Assembly (NCBI GenBank): GCA_017517985.1
Contig: JAFWWX010000244.1
Span: forward strand, 1-5,851
Source of the DNA: Clostridia bacterium
Lineage (GTDB): Bacteria; Bacillota_A; Clostridia; Oscillospirales; CAG-382
Length of the DNA stretch: 5,851 bases
Reading direction: 5' to 3'
The notes under the pieces were generated by a model. It did no database searches and was not told where the DNA came from. It was given only the letters and a program-made list of their open reading frames with translations. This document shows positions 1 through 5,851 of this stretch, one piece after another (position 1 is the stretch's first letter; the number at the start of each line of letters is the position of its first letter). The position numbers and the translations under genes are program-made.

Positions 1-1624
1 TATCATCGGAGATTCCGGTTATTTCTGTTATTTTTTCAGGTATTGGCATTTCGGGATTTACAAAGGTACAGAATTCGTCGTAAATTTCACCGTTTTTATA
101 TTTTACCGCACCGATTTCCGTGATAGCACAGTTCTGCGGTGATGTACCGGTTGTTTCAAGGTCAAATATAACAAACTCATCTTCCTGAAAAAGAGCATCC
201 TTTTCGCCGTAAACTGCTCTTGCGTTATCATCAACAAAATATGATTCTATTCCGTAGATTACCTTTACATCGTTACCAAGCTTTTCACGGGCAAGCATTG
301 ACTGGGGAAACGCCTGAAGATTTCCGTGGTCTGTAATTGCAACTGCACCCTGTCCCCACTTCTGCACCTGTTTTATAATATCCTTAGGGTCTGCCGTTGC
401 ATCCATTGCAGACATATTTGTATGCAGGTGAAGCTCAACTCTCTTTTCCGGTGCATTGTCTTTTCTTGTCTTTATACAAATTTTTGAAAATGCGGTAGGT
501 TTAAACACCGTGGGGAAAGTCGCATCAAAGGTATCAACAGAACAGTTTCCGCACATTGCATAAAATCCGCCCTCTGTAATCTTTGAGAAGTTTTCGTCCT
601 CACTCACATTATATATAGTCTTACACACCATCGACGAATCATTATCAGTTATATAGAAGATTAAAAGATACTTTTCGCCACTCTTTAAAAGCTTCTTCTC
701 CACAGAGAAAACCTTACCCATTATTGTAACTTTTTTTGATTCTGAATTAAGGTTTCTAATGGGTGTAATTTCAAAGTCTTTAATGATTCCATAACAAGGC
801 TCAGGCTCGGATATATCAAATATCATATTTCCGGATTTAGCCCAGCCTTCATCGTAATTCACTTCACATACAGGCTCATTTTCATAAATCGAATTTTTCC
901 GTGGCACAAAATCCGCAGGCAATTCAACCTTCTGGCGGTACTTATTAAAACCACCAGGTTTCTCACCACCTTGCTGATTTTGAATAATGGGTGGAGCTTC
1001 TCTCGGAATCTCCATTGGGTTATAATGAACTATTGGCACAGGATTCATTGACCTGAATTCGTCATATTCAAGCGTTGTTTTGCCGGAAAAAATTATTTTC
1101 TTTGATAGTCCAAACCACTCATATATTATTTTTGAGATATCCTCATCACAGCCTGCATATGTAAGTATTCCAAGACCACCGTTACGAAGTTTTATTACTA
1201 TCGAGCTATCATCCTCAACAACACTAGCAAGCTCATCAAAAGATGCTGTATCCACAATACTTATCTCACCGTTATCTGCTGCCATTGAGGCAAATTCAGC
1301 AGTTGCACCGTTAAAAAATCCTCTGCCGAATGTATTTCTCACCTTAAACTCCGAAAGGATGTCCGCCATTTTATCTATAGAAAAATCAGCTTCACTGTAT
1401 CTTGGATTTATCTTAACTCCGCCTGCATCGTGTGTCTGTTTTATACTATCACATATTTCCGCCAAAACACCATAGGGCACATATTTCGGAAATGATATGA
1501 CAAGATCTATAAGCTTTTGCTGTTTGTCAACCCGAAGCTTATACTCTAACATTTGCGAAAGCACCGATCCTTGCTGTTCTGTCGGTACATATTTTGAAAA
1601 TTTCCTAAGGAACGAATTGTACAT
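1..1624 (-). CDS. polC: DNA polymerase III alpha subunit, Gram-positive PolC type (N-terminal part, 3' end outside window)
   Basis: PolC is the replicative DNA polymerase of low-GC Gram-positive bacteria and carries its own 3'-5' proofreading exonuclease. The frame is open from the ATG at 1624 to the left edge, giving 541 codons. Residues 1-200 are a poorly conserved N-terminal domain, and about 205-235 is a Pro/Gln/Gly-rich linker. About 283-385 fits the OB-fold domain. The PHP domain follows, with HLHT at 399-402, D408, TDH at 431-433 and YGIE at 457-460. The exonuclease then begins with FDLETTG (D488 and E490 as Exo I acids) and EIGAV at 503-507. An exonuclease inserted into the PHP domain is diagnostic of PolC as opposed to DnaE. 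The remaining exonuclease, PHP, palm, fingers and duplex-binding parts lie beyond the window; family members are about 1,400 residues or longer. The start sits 26 bases after the ispG stop and has a good ribosome binding site. An in-frame GTG at 1642 is a weaker alternative because it lies upstream of that site. Confidence 0.96.
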   Translation of the reverse strand, partial: MYNSFLRKFSKYVPTEQQGSVLSQMLEYKLRVDKQQKLIDLVISFPKYVPYGVLAEICDSIKQTHDAGGVKINPRYSEADFSIDKMADILSEFKVRNTFGRGFFNGATAEFASMAADNGEISIVDTASFDELASVVEDDSSIVIKLRNGGLGILTYAGCDEDISKIIYEWFGLSKKIIFSGKTTLEYDEFRSMNPVPIVHYNPMEIPREAPPIIQNQQGGEKPGGFNKYRQKVELPADFVPRKNSIYENEPVCEVNYDEGWAKSGNMIFDISEPEPCYGIIKDFEITPIRNLNSESKKVTIMGKVFSVEKKLLKSGEKYLLIFYITDNDSSMVCKTIYNVSEDENFSKITEGGFYAMCGNCSVDTFDATFPTVFKPTAFSKICIKTRKDNAPEKRVELHLHTNMSAMDATADPKDIIKQVQKWGQGAVAITDHGNLQAFPQSMLAREKLGNDVKVIYGIESYFVDDNARAVYGEKDALFQEDEFVIFDLETTGTSPQNCAITEIGAVKYKNGEIYDEFCTFVNPEMPIPEKITEITGISDD

Positions 1625-1630
1625 ATGTAA

Positions 1631-1637
1631 TCCTTCC
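1631..1637 (-). promoter_or_regulatory. Ribosome binding site of polC
   Basis: GGAAGGA on the minus strand lies 6 bases before the ATG at 1624. It decides the start in favour of this ATG over the in-frame GTG six codons upstream at 1642, since the site lies between the two. It directly abuts the 3' arm of the inverted repeat at 1638-1657. Confidence 0.75.
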
Positions 1638-1657
1638 GTCACAACAATTGTTATGAC
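1638..1657 (-). repeat. Imperfect palindrome / intercistronic hairpin over the ispG stop codon
   Basis: The minus strand reads GTCATAAC, then AATT, then GTTGTGAC. As RNA this forms an 8-bp stem with one G-U pair and a 4-base loop; as DNA it contains the perfect 10-bp palindrome AACAATTGTT. The ispG TAA stop (1653-1651) lies in the 5' arm, and the polC ribosome binding site starts at the next base after the 3' arm. There is no U-tract after it, so it is not an intrinsic terminator. A role in RNA stability or polC translation is inference; the stem is AT-rich and modest in strength. Confidence 0.5.
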
Positions 1658-2700
1658 ATTGCTTCTACTTCCTTTAATATTCTTTCTATTACTTCGTTTT
1701 CCGGTATTTTTCCTATTGCCTCTCCCTTTTTAAAAAGAAGAGCCTCGCCTTTTCCTCCTGCAACACCAATATCTGCCTCTCTTGCTTCACCGGGGCCATT
1801 TACTGCACAGCCCATAACCGCAACAGTTATGTTTTTTGTGACAGAATCAAGATGCTCGTGAAGCTTATTTGCTATACCTATTACATCATAATCACATCTT
1901 GCGCAGGTAGGACAGGAAATTATATTTACTCCTGAACGAAGTCCTATGGATTTTAGCAAATCCCTTGCGGCATAAACTTCTTTTGTACAGTTTTCCGTAA
2001 GCGAAACTCTTATTGTATCGCCTATTCCGTCACAAAGAAGTGAGCCTATTGCACAGCTGGATTTAATTATTCCGAAGCGTTCAGTTCCCGCTTCTGTAAG
2101 ACCAAGGTGCAACGGATAGTCAAACCTCTGACTAAAAAGTCTGTTTGCTGCAATTGTCGTCTGTACATCAGAAGATTTTATAGAAACAACCGTGTTATAA
2201 AAATCAAATTTTTCAAGAAGATTCAAATGATAAGTCGCACTTTCCACAAGAGCTTCCGGTGTAGGCTTTCCATATTTTGCGAGAATATGTTTTTCAAGGG
2301 AACCTGCATTAACGCCTATTCTTATCGGAATATTCTTCTTTTTACATACATCAACTACAGCCTTAACATTTTCATCGCTTCCAATATTTCCGGGGTTGAT
2401 TCTGACCTTATCTATTCCATATTCTGCACTTTTTATTGCAAGCCTGTAATTAAAGTGAATATCCGCAACAAGCGGTATGTGGGTATACTCCTTCAGGTAC
2501 GGAATACTTTCTGCTGATTCTTCGTCAGGCACGGAAAATCTCACAATCTCACATCCGGCTCTTTCAAGCTCAAGTATCTGTGAAAGTGTTGCTTCTCTGT
2601 CCCTTGTTTTTGCAAAGGTCATAGATTGTATGGAAATAGGTGCATTACCGCCTATATATATATTCCCTACTTTAATTTTTCTTGTATTTTTTCTTTCCAT
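1651..2700 (-). CDS. ispG: 4-hydroxy-3-methylbut-2-enyl diphosphate synthase (IspG/GcpE)
   Basis: IspG is the cytosolic 4Fe-4S enzyme for the second-last step of the MEP pathway. It converts 2-C-methyl-D-erythritol 2,4-cyclodiphosphate to HMBPP by reductive ring opening. The 349-residue protein has the length of the short bacterial form. The N-terminal TIM-barrel region shows family signatures: SIQSMT at 23-28, VADIHFNY at 78-85 and KVRINPGN at 98-105. The C-terminal cluster domain has CPTC (C263, C266) and GCAVNGPGE (C298, E305), which are the three cysteines and one glutamate expected to ligate the cluster. An extra cysteine, C269, follows at the same spacing, making CxxCxxC; this is not one of the standard ligands. 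The start ATG lies 11 bases after the rseP stop, with GAGG just after that stop, so translation is probably coupled. The enzyme acts in the same pathway as Dxr, encoded two genes upstream. Confidence 0.97.
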   Translation of the reverse strand: MERKNTRKIKVGNIYIGGNAPISIQSMTFAKTRDREATLSQILELERAGCEIVRFSVPDEESAESIPYLKEYTHIPLVADIHFNYRLAIKSAEYGIDKVRINPGNIGSDENVKAVVDVCKKKNIPIRIGVNAGSLEKHILAKYGKPTPEALVESATYHLNLLEKFDFYNTVVSIKSSDVQTTIAANRLFSQRFDYPLHLGLTEAGTERFGIIKSSCAIGSLLCDGIGDTIRVSLTENCTKEVYAARDLLKSIGLRSGVNIISCPTCARCDYDVIGIANKLHEHLDSVTKNITVAVMGCAVNGPGEAREADIGVAGGKGEALLFKKGEAIGKIPENEVIERILKEVEAMS

Positions 2701-2704
2701 TATA

Positions 2705-2711
2705 TTTCCTC
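2705..2711 (-). promoter_or_regulatory. Ribosome binding site of ispG, adjacent to the rseP stop
   Basis: GAGGAAA on the minus strand begins directly after the rseP TAA stop (2714-2712), with the core GAGG 7 bases before the ispG ATG. A ribosome finishing rseP covers this site, which favours translational coupling. Confidence 0.7.
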
Positions 2712-3803
2712 TTAACTAAAAACTATCCTTGCAATATCATTATAGGTAATAAATACCATAAACAGCATGAGAACCACCATTCCGACAAAATGTATATATC
2801 CCTCATATTCCGGTTTTATTGGTTTTCCACGCAGAAGCTCAATAAATATAAAGAATATTCTTCCACCGTCCAGTGCCGGAAAAGGTAAAAGATTCATTAT
2901 ACCAAGGTTTATTGTCAGGACCATTACGATATAAAGTATATTTATAAGTCTGTATCCGCTTTCAGATTCCCTTACGGTTTCGTTTACAGTTTCAACCACG
3001 CCTACAGGTCCTGAAACTGCCGCCATTCCATATCTTCCGCTAAATGTATCAAATAATGTTTCGTATATCATACGAACCGTTGAAACAGTCTGCATTATCG
3101 TCTGGTGCAGTACGGTTATGGGATTTTTTGCAATTTCAACGGGATATATAAAACCTGAATCGGCAAAAACAACTCCCCGTTCTGTAATTGTCGGAAAAAC
3201 AACTCCCTTTATAACTGTACGCTGTCCGTTTCGCATCACTGTCACATCGCAAGGCTCGCTTCCCACACGCATTATTTCAAAATTAAGGTCATTATATATT
3301 CTTACTTTTTCATTGCCGATTTGCAAAATTTCATCTCCGACCTTCAGTCCATAACCGTAGGTATTGTCATAGGTTCTGTAGTAATTACCGTCCTCTGCCT
3401 GAAATATAAATGAATCGACGGTAGTTCCGTAAAAGTTTTTTTGCCCAATTACAATTATAAGCATTATTATAATTCCAAGAATTATGTTCATAGCTGCTCC
3501 TGCCGCCATTACTATAAATCTTTGCCAGGCAGGCTTTTTACAAAGTGCGCAAGATGCATCATCCTCCGCATCAAGTCTGTCCTCACCGACCATACTTACA
3601 TAGCCACCTATCGGGAAGAGACGAATTGAATATTTAATTCCGCTTTTCCCGGAAATCTTTGAGTAAATTGCAGGCCCCATTCCAAGTGAAAATTCATTGA
3701 CACCAACTTTGAAAATTCTTGCTGTAATAAAGTGTCCAAGTTCGTGAATAAATATCAGAATGCCAAAAATCAGCACCACAGCTATAATTGTAAGTATTGT
3801 CAA
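2712..3803 (-). CDS. rseP: RseP/RasP-type site-2 protease (membrane zinc metalloprotease, PDZ domain)
   Basis: This family cleaves membrane-embedded substrates, such as anti-sigma factors and signal-peptide remnants, within the lipid bilayer. The first membrane segment (about 3-25) carries the zinc motif HELGH at 20-24. A cytoplasmic loop follows with FPIGGYVSM at 63-71, then a second segment at about 97-119. A PDZ-like domain spans about 120-205 and includes GLKVGDEI at 152-159. SGPVG is at 264-268. Two further segments lie at about 285-308 and 334-356; the NLLPFPALDGGR motif (304-315) supplies the third zinc ligand, D312. The 363-residue length is normal for Gram-positive members. The start codon is TTG, chosen because GGAGG lies 7 bases upstream and the HELGH segment follows at the usual distance. 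The loop has an uncommon C85-x2-C88 pair. The substrate cannot be told from sequence. The gene sits between dxr and ispG, the usual clostridial context. Confidence 0.96.
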   Translation of the reverse strand: MTILTIIAVVLIFGILIFIHELGHFITARIFKVGVNEFSLGMGPAIYSKISGKSGIKYSIRLFPIGGYVSMVGEDRLDAEDDASCALCKKPAWQRFIVMAAGAAMNIILGIIIMLIIVIGQKNFYGTTVDSFIFQAEDGNYYRTYDNTYGYGLKVGDEILQIGNEKVRIYNDLNFEIMRVGSEPCDVTVMRNGQRTVIKGVVFPTITERGVVFADSGFIYPVEIAKNPITVLHQTIMQTVSTVRMIYETLFDTFSGRYGMAAVSGPVGVVETVNETVRESESGYRLINILYIVMVLTINLGIMNLLPFPALDGGRIFFIFIELLRGKPIKPEYEGYIHFVGMVVLMLFMVFITYNDIARIVFS

Positions 3804-3810
3804 AATTTTA

Positions 3811-3816
3811 CCTCCG
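3811..3816 (-). promoter_or_regulatory. Ribosome binding site of rseP, fixing a TTG start
   Basis: CGGAGG on the minus strand ends 7 bases before the TTG at 3803. This near-ideal site supports the TTG as the start. Its first two bases (CG, 3816-3815) form the end of the 3' arm of the hairpin at 3815-3831. Confidence 0.75.
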
Positions 3817-3831
3817 CAAAAGTTGTTTGCG
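3815..3831 (-). repeat. Small perfect inverted repeat overlapping the edge of the rseP ribosome binding site
   Basis: The minus strand reads CGCAAA, CAACT, TTTGCG: a perfect 6-bp stem with a 5-base loop in the dxr-rseP spacer. The last stem base is the first G of GGAGG, so most of the ribosome binding site remains unpaired. No U-tract follows, so it is not a terminator. A regulatory role is inference only, as a 6-bp stem can occur by chance. Confidence 0.4.
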
Positions 3832-3851
3832 ATTTTATTATATTCGCTTAT

Positions 3852-5015
3852 TTACATTTTTATCCTAATTTCTGCTTTTTCATAAACTGTTCTTCTTGCC
3901 TCAACATCAGCTTCGAGAATTTTTCCAAGAGTAATATTGTCACGGCAAGGTTTAAAACTGTCAAGGGTATATTCAATAAGATCAAAAATGTCTGTAAACC
4001 TTATCTTTTCCTGCAGGAATAAGTCAACACAGGCTTCATTTGCCCCGTTGAAAACCGCCGGCATCACGCCGCCTTCTCTTATTGCACGTCGTGCGAAAGC
4101 AACTGACGGAAAAGCATCATTATCAACATCATAGAATGAAAGCTTACCTATTTCAGCAAGATTTAAGGGGGGTGTAAGTCCTGCCTTTTTCTTAGGATAT
4201 GTTAGCGCATACTGAATACACAGTCTCATATCCGGCACTGCAAGCTGCGCCATGACCGAGCCGTCAACAAAGCTTGCCATTGAATGTACAATACTTTCTC
4301 GGTGTACCAGTACATCAATTCTGTCCTCCGGAATGTCAAAAAGTCTAATTGCTTCAATAAGCTCAAGTCCCTTATTTACAAGAGTTGATGAATCAATAGT
4401 TATCTTCTTCCCCATACTCCAGTTGGGATGTGTCAAAGCATCCGAAAGTTTTACATTTTCAAGCTCTTTTCTCGTTTTTCCAAACATCGAGCCACCGGAG
4501 GCCGTAATTATAAGCTTTGAAATTTCGTCTTTATTTCTGCCGTCTATACATTGATGAATAGCACAATGCTCGCTGTCAACAGGTAGCATTGTGACATTAT
4601 TTTCCTTTATAAGAGAATTTACAATATCCCCTGCTGCAACAAGTGTTTCCTTATTTGCAATAGCAATATTTTTTTTTGCCTTTATTGCGGCAATTGTAGG
4701 AAGAAGACCTGCAACACCGGTAATTGCATTAAGCACTGTGTCACAGTCAGTCATGGAGCAAATTTCCTCACAGCAAACAGCCCCGGAGATTATTTTTACC
4801 GGAGTATCTGCAACTTTTATTTTAAGCTCCAGGGCTTTTCTTTCATCTGCAACTGCACATACACGAATTTTATGTTTTCTTATCTGCTGCTCAAGTATAT
4901 CAATTCTTGAGCCTGCCGCAATCGCAGTAACCTCAATTCCGAGATGCTCACAGCTTTCAAGTGCCTGCGTACCTATTGAACCTGTTGAACCGAGTATACA
5001 TACTTTTTCTGCCAT
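3852..5015 (-). CDS. dxr: 1-deoxy-D-xylulose 5-phosphate reductoisomerase (Dxr/IspC)
   Basis: Dxr catalyses the first committed step of the MEP isoprenoid pathway, the NADPH-dependent rearrangement and reduction of DXP to 2-C-methyl-D-erythritol 4-phosphate; it is the target of fosmidomycin. The 387-residue length is typical. The Rossmann nucleotide motif GSTGSIG is at 9-15, and NKETLV is at 121-126. The metal-binding site shows D147 and E149 in PVDSEH, plus E218. Substrate-binding residues are S173 in SGG, H196 in HPNWSMG, and S209, N214 and K215 in the IDSSTLVNKGLE stretch, each at the offset expected from the E. coli enzyme. PDMRLCIQYALTYP lies at 261-274, and the C-terminal helical domain looks complete. 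The ATG has AAAGGA 8 bases upstream. A terminator-like hairpin lies between cdsA and this gene, so dxr may depend on read-through or on its own promoter, which I could not identify. Confidence 0.97.
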   Translation of the reverse strand: MAEKVCILGSTGSIGTQALESCEHLGIEVTAIAAGSRIDILEQQIRKHKIRVCAVADERKALELKIKVADTPVKIISGAVCCEEICSMTDCDTVLNAITGVAGLLPTIAAIKAKKNIAIANKETLVAAGDIVNSLIKENNVTMLPVDSEHCAIHQCIDGRNKDEISKLIITASGGSMFGKTRKELENVKLSDALTHPNWSMGKKITIDSSTLVNKGLELIEAIRLFDIPEDRIDVLVHRESIVHSMASFVDGSVMAQLAVPDMRLCIQYALTYPKKKAGLTPPLNLAEIGKLSFYDVDNDAFPSVAFARRAIREGGVMPAVFNGANEACVDLFLQEKIRFTDIFDLIEYTLDSFKPCRDNITLGKILEADVEARRTVYEKAEIRIKM

Positions 5016-5049
5016 TTTTAAATTCCTTTCATAGATAAGACAACATTAG

Positions 5050-5085
5050 TAAAAAAGGTATTGAACGAAAAAACGCTCAACACCT
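5050..5085 (-). terminator. Intrinsic terminator between cdsA and dxr
   Basis: On the minus strand AGGTGTTGAGCG and CGTTCAATACCT form a 12-bp stem with two G-U pairs and a T6 loop. The stem is followed at once by a run of T (5055-5051, six counting the last stem base). This is the layout of a rho-independent terminator. It starts 7 bases after the cdsA stop. On the plus strand the same hairpin is followed by GTTTTATT, a weaker tract, and no plus-strand gene needs it. Whether it terminates fully or acts as a partial attenuator before dxr cannot be judged from sequence. Confidence 0.8.
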
Positions 5086-5092
5086 GTTTTAT

Positions 5093-5851
5093 TCAGTAAA
5101 TAATTTTAAACACTCCAAAGGCAAGACACAACAGCGGTGCAACCGTAAGCGTCGAGTCAAAGCGGTCAAGAAATCCTCCGTGTCCGGGGAACAATTTTCC
5201 AAAATCCTTTATTTCATAATTACGTTTTATTGCAGACATTATAAGGTCACCCAGCTGGGAAACAACTGCTGCAATAAAACCAAGTACGGAAATTAATATG
5301 TAGTCAACACCACAACCGGTAATACCAGAAAGAATAAGGCCAAAAACCGGGAACAGTATCATACCTGCAACAGCTCCTCCGATTGCCCCTTCAATGGTTT
5401 TTTTAGGGCTGATTTTCGGAATAAGCTCATGTCTTCCAAATGCTCTGCCTGCAAAATATGCAAATGTATCTGAGCCCCAGGCTGCAATAAATATAAGCAG
5501 GAATGCCCACGAATAATTTTCTCTCAGCACTGCAATGCAGTCATAGGAAAAAGCACAGAAAAGCACACCTGTATATGCAATTCCCACATCCCCGGCAGTT
5601 ATTTTTCCGTTGGAAAATACCATAGTCGCCATACAGTAGAACATTACAAATATCAGTATTGTCCACCTAATGTTATCCTGCAGACTATAGGAGAGTGGCA
5701 AACAAAAAGCAAATAAAACAAGTGGTACGGACAGCAGAAATTTTTTTATACTTCCCGTACACTGAAGAAGCTCAATTGCGGATAATGCGGACACTATTGA
5801 CAAACAGATTCTGAATGACACATCACCTGCAAATATAATTATTGGTACAAA
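5093..5851 (-). CDS. cdsA: Phosphatidate cytidylyltransferase (CDP-diacylglycerol synthase), 5' end outside window
   Basis: CdsA is an integral membrane enzyme that makes CDP-diacylglycerol from phosphatidic acid and CTP, the precursor of phosphatidylglycerol and other phospholipids. The frame is open from the TGA at 5093 to the right window edge, giving 252 visible codons. The true start is outside: residues before the in-frame GTG at 5821 (PIIIFAGD) match the family's first membrane segment, so probably only a few to about 20 residues are missing. Numbered from the edge, WGSDTFAYFAGR is at 125-136 and ISPKKTIEG at 147-155. The CdsA signature near the C-terminus has S206, K209, R210, K215, D216, H224, G225, G226, D229, R230 and D232. 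About seven or eight hydrophobic segments are visible, as expected for the family. In clostridial genomes uppS and frr usually lie upstream; this cannot be checked here. A terminator-like hairpin follows the stop codon. Confidence 0.96.
   Translation of the reverse strand, partial: FVPIIIFAGDVSFRICLSIVSALSAIELLQCTGSIKKFLLSVPLVLFAFCLPLSYSLQDNIRWTILIFVMFYCMATMVFSNGKITAGDVGIAYTGVLFCAFSYDCIAVLRENYSWAFLLIFIAAWGSDTFAYFAGRAFGRHELIPKISPKKTIEGAIGGAVAGMILFPVFGLILSGITGCGVDYILISVLGFIAAVVSQLGDLIMSAIKRNYEIKDFGKLFPGHGGFLDRFDSTLTVAPLLCLAFGVFKIIY

Noticed and set aside
1640..1642. In-frame GTG as an alternative polC start
   Set aside because: The good GGAAGGA site lies downstream of this GTG and correctly spaced for the ATG at 1624. 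The GTG also sits in the intercistronic palindrome.
5018..5032. Four-codon frame (MKGI) just before the dxr start, containing the dxr ribosome binding site
   Set aside because: It has no ribosome binding site of its own, and a short ATG-to-stop run is expected by chance in AT-rich spacer. A leader peptide is not supported.
4591..5034. 147-codon plus-strand open frame opposite the start of dxr
   Set aside because: It is antisense to a clearly conserved dxr reading frame, resembles no family I recognise, and its length follows from dxr codon use. The plus-strand frames at 4252-4554, 2107-2517 and 1080-1475 are rejected for the same reason.
5016..5050. Promoter for dxr between the terminator and the start codon
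   Set aside because: TATCTA-like sequence is present, but no -35-like hexamer lies at 16-18 bases upstream. I could not support a promoter call.
5819..5821. GTG as the start of cdsA
   Set aside because: The frame stays open upstream to the window edge, and those residues fit the first membrane segment of CdsA. No ribosome binding site is seen at a suitable distance, so the gene is better called 5'-partial.
1..5851. A previously undescribed system (defence, mobile, CRISPR or other accessory module)
   Set aside because: All coding sequence is accounted for by five conserved housekeeping genes. I saw no repeat arrays, transposase, integrase, attachment site or foreign-looking segment.

Overview
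The window looks like a chromosomal housekeeping segment from an AT-rich Gram-positive bacterium, most likely a member of the Clostridia. Three observations support this: a PolC-type replicative polymerase, AT-rich codon use with strong purine-rich ribosome binding sites, and the gene order cdsA-dxr-rseP-ispG-polC. That order is familiar in clostridial genomes, whereas Bacillus has proS in the ispG position. The family or genus cannot be fixed from the sequence alone. No mobile element, phage gene, CRISPR array, tRNA or rRNA was seen.

All five genes lie on the minus strand, so transcription runs from the right end to the left end. From right to left they are: cdsA (5' end cut off by the window edge), a strong intrinsic-terminator-like hairpin, dxr, rseP with a TTG start, ispG, and the first 541 codons of polC, which runs off the left edge. 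Gaps between genes are 77, 48, 11 and 26 bases, so no stretch over 300 bases lacks a gene. I re-read the polC and cdsA frames to the window edges and found both open, with no frameshift.

Functionally the block joins envelope lipid synthesis to replication. CdsA makes CDP-diacylglycerol for phospholipids. Dxr and IspG catalyse an early and a late step of the MEP isoprenoid pathway, which feeds undecaprenyl phosphate and quinone synthesis. RseP is a membrane site-2 protease, and PolC is the replicative DNA polymerase. The coding content is conserved and ordinary. The less expected parts are in the short spacers: a terminator between cdsA and dxr, and two small hairpins that directly abut the ribosome binding sites of rseP and polC. 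I found no evidence of a previously undescribed system.
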